From contig JARLFZ010000015.1 in NCBI GenBank assembly GCA_031296305.1, positions 1-55,075 of the forward strand: 55,075 nucleotides of DNA. The letters run 5' to 3'. The position numbers and the translations under genes are program-made. The stretch comes from Occallatibacter sp. GTDB taxonomy: Bacteria > Acidobacteriota > Terriglobia > Terriglobales > Acidobacteriaceae. A model generated the notes under the pieces. It had not been told where the DNA came from. It saw only the letters and a list, made by a program, of their open reading frames with translations, and ran no database searches. This document shows positions 26,968-35,750 of this stretch, piece after piece; positions within the stretch are counted from its first letter, which is position 1; every line of letters starts with the position of its first letter.

Positions 26968-26988
26968 AGGCGCGGAATCCTGGCATTC

Positions 26989-27067
26989 GTACCGCCGGTC
27001 CTAGGACCGGCGGTAGTGCAGGCCACTAGGCCCGCATGCCTCCAAAGGCCACCGCGAATCCACGCGT
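26989..27067. repeat. Double-hairpin intergenic repeat, copy 2
   Basis: A perfect 22-base palindrome (26992-27013) is followed by a second hairpin TGCAGGCC-ACTA-GGCCCGCA region and the tail GCCTCCAAAGGCC...CGAATCCACGCG. Order, spacing and tail match the element at 391-475. It lies between the convergent HDOD and glnB genes. Confidence 0.7.
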
Positions 27068-27075
27068 TCTAAAGC

Positions 27076-27489
<414 letters not shown>

Positions 27490-27572
27490 CTACTCCCGGA
27501 TTCCGAGCTTTCTTTTACCGGGACAAAAAGCGCCCGATCCAGCGTGAAAGGCTAGAACCTAGTAACCAGCGG

Positions 27573-29006
27573 CTACGAATTGAAATCGTAGCCCTCTTCC
27601 CCGTGCTGCGAGAGATCCAGACCCGCCTGCTCCTGCTCGGGAGTCACGCGCAGTCCCATGATCTTATCCACAACGACGAGCAGAATCAATGTGCCTGCGA
27701 TGGAAATCCCCCACGCCACCCCCACCCCGGCGAGCTGGTTCAGGATCTGCCCCCAATGCCCGTCGATGGCGCCCGTGGGAATATTGTTTCCCGCCGCGTC
27801 CTTTCCATAGATCGGGTTGATGACGCTGGCGGCAAACACGCCGGTCAGCAATGCACCCAGTGTCCCCCCGGCTCCGTGCACGCCAAACGCGTCCAGCGAG
27901 TCGTCGTAACCGAAGAGCGACTTCACCCCAAACACCATAAACGAGCAGAAAAATCCCGCTGCCAGGCCGATGAGCATCGCCGACATGGGCTGCACAAAGC
28001 CCGAGGCCGGCGTAATCGCCACGAGCCCGGCAACCGCGCCTGAAATAGCGCCAAGGGCCGTCGGCTTGCCATTGTGAAACCACTCAAAAATCGTCCATCC
28101 CAGAGCCGCGGCCGCCGTGGCGAAGTGCGTGTTCACAAAGGCGCTTGTGGCCAGTGGGCTCGCCCCCAGCGCACTGCCGGCGTTAAAGCCGAACCAACCC
28201 ACCCACAACAGACACGCGCCAATAAAACTAAGCACCATGGAGTGCGGCGGCATGGCCGTGTGCGGGTAGCCGATACGTTTGCCCAGGTAAAGCGCACAAA
28301 TCAGTGCCGAGACGCCGCTGGTGATATGCACTACCGTTCCGCCGGCAAAGTCCAGGCTGGGAATGTGCCCGCCCGTCGCGTTCAACAGCCCGCCCACGCC
28401 CCACACCATGTGCGCCATCGGGCAGTAGACCAGCAGCGACCACAGCGAGAGAAACACCGCCATCGAGCTGAACTTCATGCGCTCGGCAAACGCTCCCGTG
28501 ATCAGCGCCGGCGTGATGATGGCGAACATCAGCTGGTAGATCATGTACGTCTGCTCGGGAATCGTGGCCGCGTAATCGGTATTCGGAGTCAGCGTGACGC
28601 CGCGCAGGAACACGTGCTCAAACCCGCCCACGAACATATTTCCGTGGCCGAAGGCCAGAGAGTATCCCACCAGCGCCCACAGAATGCTCACCAGACCCAT
28701 CATGGCGAAACTCTGCATCATGGTGCTGAGAATGTTCTTCCTGCGCACCAGGCCGCCATAAAAAAGCGCCAGCCCTGGGCCCGTCATCAGCAGAACCAGC
28801 GCCGCCGAGGTCAGCATCCATGCGTTGTCGCCGGACATCTGGGCGTTCTGAACAGCCTGCTGCAGTGCGGCGATCTGCCCTTGTGTCGCTGGCGCCTGCG
28901 CCGCTGGGGCCGTGGCCGGGGTCGCCGCTGCTGTCTGCGCAAAGGTCCACGCGGGAATCCCAATCAGCGCAAGGAAAATCAACATTTTAAACCATTTGCG
29001 ACACAT
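27573..29006 (-). CDS. amtB: Ammonium transporter Amt
   Basis: 477 residues with a cleavable signal peptide (MCRKWFKMLIFLALIGIPAW...) and an Ala/Pro/Gln-rich stretch before eleven transmembrane helices. Amt landmarks are 'GPGLALFYGGLVRRKN', 'FAFGHGNMF'-like selectivity region, the pore His in 'GTVVHITSGVSAL' and the second pore His in 'FGVHGAGGTLGALLTGVFA'. It conducts ammonium into the cell and is gated by P-II on the cytoplasmic face. GGAG lies a few bases before ATG 29006. Likely cotranscribed with glnB downstream. Confidence 0.96.
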   Translation of the reverse strand: MCRKWFKMLIFLALIGIPAWTFAQTAAATPATAPAAQAPATQGQIAALQQAVQNAQMSGDNAWMLTSAALVLLMTGPGLALFYGGLVRRKNILSTMMQSFAMMGLVSILWALVGYSLAFGHGNMFVGGFEHVFLRGVTLTPNTDYAATIPEQTYMIYQLMFAIITPALITGAFAERMKFSSMAVFLSLWSLLVYCPMAHMVWGVGGLLNATGGHIPSLDFAGGTVVHITSGVSALICALYLGKRIGYPHTAMPPHSMVLSFIGACLLWVGWFGFNAGSALGASPLATSAFVNTHFATAAAALGWTIFEWFHNGKPTALGAISGAVAGLVAITPASGFVQPMSAMLIGLAAGFFCSFMVFGVKSLFGYDDSLDAFGVHGAGGTLGALLTGVFAASVINPIYGKDAAGNNIPTGAIDGHWGQILNQLAGVGVAWGISIAGTLILLVVVDKIMGLRVTPEQEQAGLDLSQHGEEGYDFNS

Positions 29007-29345
29007 GAAATCTCCACTCCCAAAATCGTTCAGACGCACGGAGCGCTGGAATCGTTGTCGGTTGTCCCTCGCTGGCTAAGGCAGGCCACGCCAAGCACAC
29101 GGGGCGGTTTTTACCGGTGGCCGGAGAACCGCAACAAGCCACCGGACAGATGATATAGAAAGCTGGACTTTGCTTTCGTATCATTTTCGTAAAGGCGCAC
29201 AAATAACGCAAGTTTTTGCCAAATCCTGATTGATTCTTCATCCATTTCGTGGCGTCGACGGGAAAACTCACTTCCTTCGTTCCTGTCACTACTTTCACTC
29301 CGCCCACACTTCGCCTCACGGCACGCCCCAAGCTATACTTGATCC
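29007..29345. other. Divergent intergenic region amtB/nuoB, no gene seen
   Basis: 339 bases that must hold the amtB (minus) and nuoB (plus) promoters. No convincing sigma-54 or NtrC site was found: TTGGCAAAAACTTGC (minus strand, near 29208-29223) resembles a -24/-12 element but has 9 rather than 10 bases between GG and GC. Confidence 0.5.
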
Positions 29346-29921
29346 ATGGCGTCTCCCGTAGAGCGTGACCGGTATCTGTTCGGAGCGCTCGATAGCAGCG
29401 TAAAAAATCGCATCAAAGTGAGAGAAGCCAGCTACGGCTACGAGCAGCCGGAAGGCGTTCTTCTCACCTCCCTCGATCTCGCCGTCAACTGGATTCGCAA
29501 GAACTCCATCTGGCCCGTGACCTTCGGCCTGGCCTGCTGCGCCATTGAAATGATGTCCACAGGCGCATCGCGCTTCGACATCGCCCGCTTCGGCGCCGAG
29601 GTCTTCCGGCCCTCCCCGCGCCAGGCTGACCTCATGATCGTGGCCGGGCGCGTCGCGCAAAAGATGGCCCCGGTGCTCCGCCGCCTCTACGACCAGATGC
29701 CCGAGCCCAAATGGGTCATTTCCATGGGCGCTTGCGCCACCTCGGGTGGCGTCTTCAACAACTATGCCCTGGTGCAGGGCGTTAATCAGATCGTGCCCGT
29801 CGACGTTTATGTTCCCGGCTGTCCGCCACGGCCCGAGCAGCTCATCTACGCGATTAATCTTCTTCAGGAGAAGATCCAGCACGAGCCGCGCAGCCTCCTC
29901 AAGACCCTCAACGTCGGCTAG
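29346..29921 (+). CDS. nuoB: NADH-quinone oxidoreductase subunit B (NuoB), isolated copy
   Basis: 191 residues. All four ligands of iron-sulfur cluster N2 are present: Cys64-Cys65 in '[11 protein letters not shown]', Cys130 in 'MGACATSGG' and Cys159 in 'VPGCPPRPE'. '[18 protein letters not shown]' is also conserved. NuoB sits at the junction of the peripheral arm and membrane arm of complex I and hands electrons to quinone. No other nuo gene is within the window on either side (amtB upstream, a propeller protein downstream). It is either a dispersed single gene or a second copy. The sequence looks intact and functional. Confidence 0.95.
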   Translation: MASPVERDRYLFGALDSSVKNRIKVREASYGYEQPEGVLLTSLDLAVNWIRKNSIWPVTFGLACCAIEMMSTGASRFDIARFGAEVFRPSPRQADLMIVAGRVAQKMAPVLRRLYDQMPEPKWVISMGACATSGGVFNNYALVQGVNQIVPVDVYVPGCPPRPEQLIYAINLLQEKIQHEPRSLLKTLNVG

Positions 29922-30134
29922 CGCGCCGGCCAACTAAACGCCGCGTCCGTGCCCCATCCATCTCCGCGCTTTTGCGGAAATGAGTAGGATCGCAAGGACT
30001 CCGTCGTCCTTCTACGTATCTCCGGCTCTCTTGGCAACTCGTGCGCATCTACGCCTGCAATGTCCGTCCCCCCTTCGCTATCGTCCTCAGTTTTGTCTAT
30101 TCTGGATAGAGAACCTCGGGAGCTCTCTGTCTAG

Positions 30135-32234
30135 ATGAACCGCTTGCTGTTTTTTTCTTTGAAGTTGCGCCAGCTTGGCATTCCGGTCCAGCTCGTTTTT
30201 ATTTTTTTGTGTTTGTTCTGCTTTCCGGCTCTGCATGCGCAAGGCGCATTTACCGTGGTCGGTCCCGACGGAGGCGATGCGCGCGCCTTTGCCTCCGTGC
30301 CCGGCCAGCCCAATCATCTCTATCTCGGCACCACCAACAGTTGGCTCTACGAGTCCTTAGATGAAGGTGCTACCTGGCGTCGCCTGGCCAAGCTCGACCG
30401 CGGCGACGGCTTTGTCATTGACAGCATTGTGGTCGATTCCGCGCATCCCTCTACGCTTTTCGTAGGGGCGTGGAAGAATACCGACGACGGCGGTCTGTGG
30501 ATTAGCCATGACGCAGGACGCACCTGGCATGAAACCGCGTTCTTCAAGGGCCAGCCGATTTACGCCTTGACGCAGGCCCCCTCCGATCCCCACATGCTTT
30601 TTGCAGGAACCCTCCAGGGCGTCTACCGCTCCAGCGATTCCGGCGCAACCTGGACGCAGATCAGCCCGCCTGGCAGTCACGAAATCCACGAAATTGAATC
30701 TCTGGCTGTCGATCCCGCAGATCCCGGCACCGTTTACGCAGGAACATGGCACCTGCCCTGGAAGACCACCGACGGCGGCAAGACCTGGCGCAACATCAAG
30801 GAAGGATTGATCGTTGACTCCGATGTTTTTTCCATCATCGTCGATCCCGAACACCCGCACATCGTGTACTTGAGCGCGTGCAGCGGCATCTACAAGAGCG
30901 AGAACGCCGGCACCCTCTTCCACAAGATTCAGGGCATTCCTACTGAGGCGCGGCGCACCCGCGTCCTGATGCAGGACCCTGAAAACCGCCAGATCGTCTA
31001 CGCCGGAACCACCGAGGGCCTCTACAAAACCGTGAACGGCGGAAAGACCTTCACGCTCATGACGAGCTCCGACGTCGTCATCAACGACGTCTATGTCGAT
31101 CCCGGCAACTCCAATCGCGTGCTTCTGGCCACGGATCGCGGCGGGGTTCTCACGAGCAACGATGCGGGTGTTACGTTTACGCCGTCGAATTTGGGCATTT
31201 CCGAGCGCAAGATTACCGCCCTGCTCGTCGACCGCAACGATCCCACTCATTTCTACGCAGGCGTGGTCAACGACAAGCAATTCGGCGGCGTCTTCCGGTC
31301 CGTCGATGCCGGCGCGCACTGGGAGCAGTTGGGTGCAGGACTCGACGGGCGCGACGTGTTTGCACTGGCCGAAACCAAGGATGGGGCCATCGTGGCCGGA
31401 ACCAGCCACGGCATTTTTGTTCTGGGTGCTCCAGCCGATCCGCCGGCGACAGCTGGCGATCCGGCTCCCGCTGGCCCTTCAGCAGGCGCGCTCATCTGGC
31501 AGCCGCGCAATGCCATTGCAAACACGCTGTTTAAGACTGCGACGGAGGTTCATCGCGGCACTAAGGTCAACATAGAAAAGCAAGTTAAGGCGCCGGTGGT
31601 GCAGTTTGAAAGTCTCGTCAACGCGCTCGACGTCTCCGGCGACGTGTGGGTCGCTGCCAGCCATTACGGTCTGCTCACCAGCCAGGATCAGGGCGCCACA
31701 TGGCAGGGCGGGCCGGTGATGGGCTCCGGCGATTACCTCTCTGTCACCGCACATGCCAACGACATGGTCGCGGCGCGCGACGACAGTGTGGTCATCTCCA
31801 GCGACGCTGGCAAGTCCTGGTTTCCCATGGGGATGCCCACGGTGCTCACGCATATTCACCGCGTGGTATTTTTGCCCGACGGCACGCTCTGGCTGGGCGC
31901 TCGGGAGGGCGTTTTCTTCACGCGGAACCTGGGCAAGACGTGGCTGTGGATCAATCGTCTTCCGCTGCGGGACATCGACGATCTCAGCTACGATTCAGAT
32001 TCGAAACGAGTTCTGGTCAGTTCGCGTACAGGGGATGAGATATATGCCATCGACCCTAAAACCATGACGTGGGTGTGGTGGCCGACGGGTTACCAGATTG
32101 CCCTGATCCGCGTGGCCGGGGACCGGCTGGTCGCAGCGTCGCTCGATGACGGGGTTCTGGTGGGGCCCAAAGTGCCGCCCGCGCCTAATCCGCCGGTGGA
32201 TGCACCCGCGCTGCCGCCGCCATCGGGGAAATAG
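30135..32234 (+). CDS. Exported multi-Asp-box beta-propeller protein (YCF48/BNR-sortilin type)
   Basis: 699 residues with a signal peptide (LVFIFLCLFCFPALHAQG). At least nine Asp-box-like motifs (S/T-x-D-x-G-x-T-W) are spread through it, for example 'SHDAGRTW', 'SSDSGATW', 'TDGGKTW', 'SNDAGVTF', 'SVDAGAHW', 'SQDQGATW' and 'SSDAGKSW'. This predicts one or two seven- or ten-bladed propellers like sortilin/VPS10 or YCF48. Despite BNR naming, sialidase catalytic residues are not evident. A Pro/Ala-rich insert (near residue 435-455) divides two propeller parts. The protein ends in a Pro-rich tail. Its role is probably binding or assembly outside the cytoplasm; no partner is visible. Confidence 0.82.
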   Translation: MNRLLFFSLKLRQLGIPVQLVFIFLCLFCFPALHAQGAFTVVGPDGGDARAFASVPGQPNHLYLGTTNSWLYESLDEGATWRRLAKLDRGDGFVIDSIVVDSAHPSTLFVGAWKNTDDGGLWISHDAGRTWHETAFFKGQPIYALTQAPSDPHMLFAGTLQGVYRSSDSGATWTQISPPGSHEIHEIESLAVDPADPGTVYAGTWHLPWKTTDGGKTWRNIKEGLIVDSDVFSIIVDPEHPHIVYLSACSGIYKSENAGTLFHKIQGIPTEARRTRVLMQDPENRQIVYAGTTEGLYKTVNGGKTFTLMTSSDVVINDVYVDPGNSNRVLLATDRGGVLTSNDAGVTFTPSNLGISERKITALLVDRNDPTHFYAGVVNDKQFGGVFRSVDAGAHWEQLGAGLDGRDVFALAETKDGAIVAGTSHGIFVLGAPADPPATAGDPAPAGPSAGALIWQPRNAIANTLFKTATEVHRGTKVNIEKQVKAPVVQFESLVNALDVSGDVWVAASHYGLLTSQDQGATWQGGPVMGSGDYLSVTAHANDMVAARDDSVVISSDAGKSWFPMGMPTVLTHIHRVVFLPDGTLWLGAREGVFFTRNLGKTWLWINRLPLRDIDDLSYDSDSKRVLVSSRTGDEIYAIDPKTMTWVWWPTGYQIALIRVAGDRLVAASLDDGVLVGPKVPPAPNPPVDAPALPPPSGK

Positions 32235-32317
32235 CGGCCCATCATCGTGATAGAGACACGCGCGATTTTTTGCGTGCGCTAAGGCCCACATTTCCTATAA
32301 GTTATGTGGAATCAACG

Positions 32318-32488
32318 CAAATGTTCGCTTGTCGAGTGCCGAGACCCGGCCAAATGTTCGCTTAGATGGTGTCATTCACCGCGCAAATGTTGGCTCGGGC
32401 GGTTGCGATTTTTCGAGGGGAATACCTTGAAATTGGCCATTTAATTGGTGAGTGGAACCGTGAAATTGACCCAATAAGAGCAAATGTT
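32318..32488. repeat. 33-bp periodic direct-repeat cluster (CAAATGTT motif)
   Basis: CAAATGTT begins at 32318, 32351 and 32384, exactly 33 bases apart, and again at 32481. The first two extend to CAAATGTTCGCTT. In between, a second motif TGAAATTG occurs at 32428 and 32461, also 33 apart. The region lies in the 480-base gap between the propeller gene and brnT. No ORF or transposase is seen. Multiple direct repeats of this kind occur at the ends of IS21-like elements and as regulator arrays; neither is proven. Confidence 0.65.
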
Positions 32489-32673
32489 CACAGAGAATTT
32501 CCCATCGGATCGATTAAACAGGGGATATGTACCCCAAAAGCGGGTTTTGGGTGCGCTTTGGGCGGGTTTTGCATTCCAGAAAGCGTTTTCTGGGGGCAAA
32601 TCGCGGCAAGAGCCGCGGGCGCCCGGGCTCGCCGGTCAAGGGCCGTTCCCCAACTACGACGCGAGAGCCGGGG
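32489..32673. other. Gene-free stretch upstream of brnT
   Basis: GC-rich sequence with runs of GGGTTTTG type and a small GCGGCAAGAGCCGC hairpin-like segment (near 32601-32616). Open frames exist across it, but they have no start context and run into brnT frames. No gene is called. Confidence 0.4.
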
Positions 32674-32713
32674 TTGACGGCAGCGCGCAGTGGTAATACG
32701 ATGTGTATATACA
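32674..32713 (+). promoter_or_regulatory. brnTA promoter with overlapping palindromic operator
   Basis: -35 TTGACG (32674-32679), exactly 17 bases, then -10 TACGAT (32697-32702). A perfect 10-base palindrome TGTATATACA (32704-32713) covers the expected transcription start, one base before the brnT ATG. This is where the BrnA antitoxin would be expected to repress its own operon. Confidence 0.65.
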
Positions 32714-32714
32714 A

Positions 32715-33027
32715 ATGCGGTACGACTGGGACCCACGCAAGAACCGCGAGAACCAGCGCAAGCACGGCGTCGGCTTCGAACAGGCGGCGCTGGGTCTTCG
32801 AAGACGAAAACTGCCTCGTCAGCATGGACCGCGTGGATGAGATGGGTGAACAGCGATGGCACGCGCTCGGCGCGGTTTCGCTCGAGGCCGGAATCGTATT
32901 GGTAATGCTGGTCGCACATGCCTACAGAGAGGAGGAAGGCGATGGCGAAGAGATTATCCGCATCATCTCCGCGCGAAGAGCTGGTAAGGATGACGTCAGA
33001 AGATATCAGAAACAGGAAGTGGACTGA
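32715..33027 (+). pseudogene. brnT: BrnT-family toxin, frameshifted
   Basis: The product would be a BrnT ribonuclease toxin (about 103 residues). The first part from ATG 32715 reads 'MRYDWDPRKNRENQRKHGV' and continues 'GFEQAAL'. The rest, 'VFEDENCLVSMDRVDEMGE' to 'IIRIISARRAGKDDVRRY', lies in the next frame. The switch is at GGG 32792-32794, where one extra G explains the break. BrnT landmarks (WDPxKNxxNxxKHGVxFExA, the SARRA motif) are otherwise complete. It could be a real inactivating mutation, a phase-variable or slippage site, or a sequencing error. The downstream brnA is intact. Confidence 0.8.
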
Positions 33028-33301
33028 GGCCGAAAAGGAAGCGGTGCGACGCGGGGCCGCGAAGCAGGCCGCAGGCGACGATTCGGACATCGACTACTCC
33101 GACATTCCGCGGCTTACGGCGGATCAACTCGCGCAGATGGTGCGGCTGCGTGGTCCGCGGCGCAAGCAGGCGGTCAGCGTCCGCCTCGATCCCCAGGTGC
33201 TCGATTGGCTCAAATCGAAAGGCGAAGGCCATCTCACCCGGATCAACGACATTCTCACCAACCTGATGGAAGCGGAGCGGCGCGCAGGCTCGGGAAATTA
33301 A
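32942..33301 (+). CDS. brnA: BrnA-family antitoxin
   Basis: 119 residues from ATG 32942, chosen because a perfect AGGAGG lies six bases upstream; ATG 32990 is an alternative. Family features are the acidic 'DSDIDYSDIPRLTADQLAQM' and the ribbon-helix-helix 'RKQAVSVRLDPQVLDWLKSK' with 'GHLTRINDILTNLM'. BrnA neutralises BrnT and represses the brnTA promoter. It overlaps the end of brnT, as is usual for this pair. With brnT broken, the antitoxin may survive as a solitary repressor. Confidence 0.87.
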   Translation: MAKRLSASSPREELVRMTSEDIRNRKWTEAEKEAVRRGAAKQAAGDDSDIDYSDIPRLTADQLAQMVRLRGPRRKQAVSVRLDPQVLDWLKSKGEGHLTRINDILTNLMEAERRAGSGN

Positions 33302-33581
33302 TCGCGCGGACCCAGTGTTTCCTTATCCGCCGTAATCAGCTCGACATGCTTACCGTTCCACGGGTCGGCCAGAATACTGCATTTGCAGTAGTTTTCTACT
33401 GCAATCGCTGCCTCCGGCGGTTGGCCTCGATCCCGGTGAGATCTCTCAATTGGGATGAGGGCGCCGGGAATGAGGGGCTACCGGAGCGACCGGGCAGGAA
33501 TCGCCCTCGGGACTTGGGCATTTGTCGCGGACGATCCTGTTAGGCCGTGGGCTCATTGCTGCCAATTGAGGTTTGCAGTCT
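33302..33581. other. Gene-free stretch between brnA and the unknown gene
   Basis: About 280 bases before the inverted hairpin repeat with no credible reading frame or recognised element. Confidence 0.4.
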
Positions 33582-33624
33582 CCCCGGTCCCCAAGGGCGA
33601 GGGACCGGGGGCACCCTCGGGGCG
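33582..33624 (-). repeat. GGGTGCCCCCGG hairpin repeat, inverted copy
   Basis: A perfect 10-bp stem CCCCGGTCCC / GGGACCGGGG (33582-33591 with 33601-33610) plus flank GCACCC. Read on the minus strand it matches the element at 34706-34745 (GGGTGCCCCCGG, loop, GGGGACCGGGG). The two copies face each other across the unknown gene at 33697-34629. Confidence 0.7.
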
Positions 33625-33696
33625 GTTTTGGGGGAGTCGAGGGCGAGGCCACCCGCCTGATCCTAAAACGAACGATAAGGCTGACTCGGAGTACGA

Positions 33697-34629
33697 TTGT
33701 GTCAAGTGTCTACCTTAGATCCAAGCAAAGGCATTGATGCCGGACTATTTCAGCGACCATTGGGCCAATTGACGGAAACAATGGCGCAGAAGATTCAGCG
33801 CGAGGCTCCGCGAATCCTACCAGCACCTGAATATGTTTGCGTTGACATGTTCGTGATGTTGCGACAGGCCCTGTGCACCTACAGTCTTCTCTTTTATCTC
33901 GCTTCTGAAGAGCGGCGGAAGAGCGACTCCTTTATGAGAAATGAATACTCTATTGTCGCGTCGCAGACAGTTCGGTCAATGATTGATTGCCTTTACAACA
34001 TCACGTTCATTTTAGAAAACCCAAGTGTGCACGGTGAGATGTTCCGTAAAAGCGGTTTCAAAAAAGTACTAAAGAATCTTGATGAAGATACACAAAGGTA
34101 CGGAGGCCAACGCGATTGGGATGACTATTTGCTGCGTGCACGAGCGATGGTGGACCAAGGCTTAAATGAAACCAAAATTACCAAGGCAGACTTACTCACG
34201 AACAGCGACTTCCCGACGCTGGGCGCTTACTTGGGGAGCAAACAAAAGGGCGGCGTGTTGTCCCCTCATCAGCGGTTCCTTAAGACATTTACCTATGGTC
34301 CCTGGCGTGAATATTCGGCTGTTTCGCATGGTGGTTTTGAGGGCCTGATTAATATCGCGAGATTTCTAGTCCCGGACGTTGCGCCCCACGAAGTGCGTCA
34401 CCTAATCGACGACAATTTTGTGATGGCGAACTCTCAACACTTGTTTAGGGCGTCATATATTGTCCTCTGCACGATCACAGAGCTGCAACTATACTTTCAC
34501 TTTCGGGACGCAAACATCGATTCGCGAATCCATGTGGTCTGGGACGCGATAAGGAAGAATTTCGAAGCGGGCGAACTCTACGATCAGCGTTACGCTCAAC
34601 TGATGAGGGATAAGGGCATCCATCCCTGA
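33697..34629 (+). CDS. Unknown protein, lower-GC gene (possibly DUF5677-like)
   Basis: 310 residues, mostly helical, no signal peptide or membrane segment. TTG 33697 has GGAG five bases upstream; GTG 33706 is the alternative. Notable segments are 'YSIVASQTVRSMIDCLYNI' and 'WREYSAVSHGGFEGLINIA' (a conserved-looking SxxxHG), reminiscent of the DUF5677-type helical family found in defence or accessory islands. I do not recognise it with certainty. Base composition is visibly more AT-rich than its neighbours and codon choice differs (many AAA, AAT and TTA-type codons). It lies between two inverted hairpin repeats. This all points to horizontal transfer. No neighbour suggests a function. Confidence 0.7.
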   Translation: MCQVSTLDPSKGIDAGLFQRPLGQLTETMAQKIQREAPRILPAPEYVCVDMFVMLRQALCTYSLLFYLASEERRKSDSFMRNEYSIVASQTVRSMIDCLYNITFILENPSVHGEMFRKSGFKKVLKNLDEDTQRYGGQRDWDDYLLRARAMVDQGLNETKITKADLLTNSDFPTLGAYLGSKQKGGVLSPHQRFLKTFTYGPWREYSAVSHGGFEGLINIARFLVPDVAPHEVRHLIDDNFVMANSQHLFRASYIVLCTITELQLYFHFRDANIDSRIHVVWDAIRKNFEAGELYDQRYAQLMRDKGIHP

Positions 34630-34705
34630 ATCGTGTGAATATAAGGCACACCCCGGGCGGGTGACCCCGATCTCGGCAAGCTCTCTAAACCACGATTAGG
34701 GTGCC

Positions 34706-34745
34706 CCCGGGTCCCGCGCTTTCGGGGACCGGGGTGGGAATCCTC
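34706..34745 (+). repeat. GGGTGCCCCCGG hairpin repeat, direct copy
   Basis: GGGTGCCCCCGGGTCCC, short loop, GGGGACCGGGGTGGG: a strong hairpin. It is the inverted partner of the element at 33582-33624. The rest of the 34630-35084 gap holds only repeats. Confidence 0.7.
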
Positions 34746-34856
34746 CTGTCCCCCCAGTTCATCGCGTAGAAGAATATTCTCAACGTGCATGAAAGGCGAG
34801 CGCATTCGTTATCAGCAAACGGGGGAGTTTCGGTAGTGGGCCAGTCTGAAAAAACC

Positions 34857-35024
34857 TTCCCTCAGGGGCTGAAGCCCACATTGATTTTGCGCAGCTTACG
34901 GCGCGAGTAAACTCGTGCCCTGATACAAAACTCCTTGGCAATCGAGTTTTTCCGCAGCCTGTAAAACTCATTGTTTTTCGGTCTTTTTCGGCGCGAGTAA
35001 ACTCGTGGCCTGATACAAAACCCA
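34857..35024. repeat. 'CTCAGGGGCT...GAGTAAACTCGTG' dispersed repeat, one full and one partial copy
   Basis: The full copy (34857-34930) runs CCCTCAGGGGCTGAAGCCC, then TTTTGCGCAGCTTACGGCGC, then GAGTAAACTCGTGCCCTGAT. A 3' partial copy (34985-35024) repeats CGGCGCGAGTAAACTCGTGG and CCTGATACAAAAC. A third copy lies at 36599-36665. GAGTAAACTC is itself a palindrome. Confidence 0.75.
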
Positions 35025-35084
35025 ATTTACGCAACCAGTTGATTTATGCAACCAGCTCTGGGACTGCGAACGCGCGCCGAGGCG

Positions 35085-35624
35085 CTATCGCAAACTGTAT
35101 TTGGCGATGAACCTGCCGAGTACGGTGTTCCAGGCGGCGAACTGATCGTTCACCGATTCATAGGTGCCGCCGGGCGAGAGATCGATATCCATTTCAAGCC
35201 ATGGATCGTTGACGCTGTCGTAATAGGCCCGGCACCAACGGTTGTTGTTGTTCCAGTCGTTGATCTGCAAAATGTCGAATTTGCCGCCAGTGGAAAAGCC
35301 CGCGGCGAGATTAAGGGAAGCGCAGCGCTCGCCGTTGCAGTCGCCCATAAAGACGTTGAACGGGGTGCCCATGGTATTGCTCACGATGTGGCGCGTGCCG
35401 CTTTCGGCGGTGACCACCTTCGCGACGTAGCCTGCGCTCTGGAGCCACGCTACTGCATCTTCAATCGTGAATCCGCCGTCGGGAATCGCGTGCGTGGGAG
35501 CGGCTGGCGGGGCAGTGGCGACGGGCGCGGTCTGCGGGCTTGCCGCAGCATCTAATGCGGCGCCGCAGCTCTTGCAAAATCTTTGATCCGGCAGGGACTG
35601 TGTGCCACAACGAGGGCAGGGCAT
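35085..35624 (-). CDS. Zinc-ribbon plus YbjN-domain protein
   Basis: 179 residues; GGAG eight bases before ATG 35624. The N-terminal zinc ribbon 'CPRCGTQSLPDQRFCKSCGA' (CxxC...CxxC) is joined by an Ala/Pro linker to a YbjN-type sensory domain ('FTIEDAVAWLQSAGYVAKVV', then 'FDILQINDWNNNNRWCRAYY' and 'PWLEMDIDLSPGG'). YbjN domains resemble type III secretion chaperones in fold and are linked to stress and motility regulation, but the molecular function is unknown. The frame continues open far upstream, but only this part has domain similarity. It is divergent from the DUF4184 gene. Confidence 0.83.
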   Translation of the reverse strand: MPCPRCGTQSLPDQRFCKSCGAALDAAASPQTAPVATAPPAAPTHAIPDGGFTIEDAVAWLQSAGYVAKVVTAESGTRHIVSNTMGTPFNVFMGDCNGERCASLNLAAGFSTGGKFDILQINDWNNNNRWCRAYYDSVNDPWLEMDIDLSPGGTYESVNDQFAAWNTVLGRFIAKYSLR

Positions 35625-35750
35625 GGCGATTCTCCAGTTCTCGGGAAGGGGAATGCGTGCAGCGTGTATACAAAATATCACTTCCGGGCGCCCCGATTTG
35701 TGGTGAGTTTGCTTGATGAGAATCGGCCACCTGCCCTGATAATGGTATGA

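Noticed and set aside
29208..29223. Sigma-54-like -24/-12 element upstream of amtB
   Set aside because: GG and GC are separated by 9 bases, not the required 10, and it lies about 200 bases from the start codon.
32318..32488. CRISPR array
   Set aside because: The 33-base periodicity has only an 8-13 base conserved core, no long repeats with unique spacers, and no cas genes.
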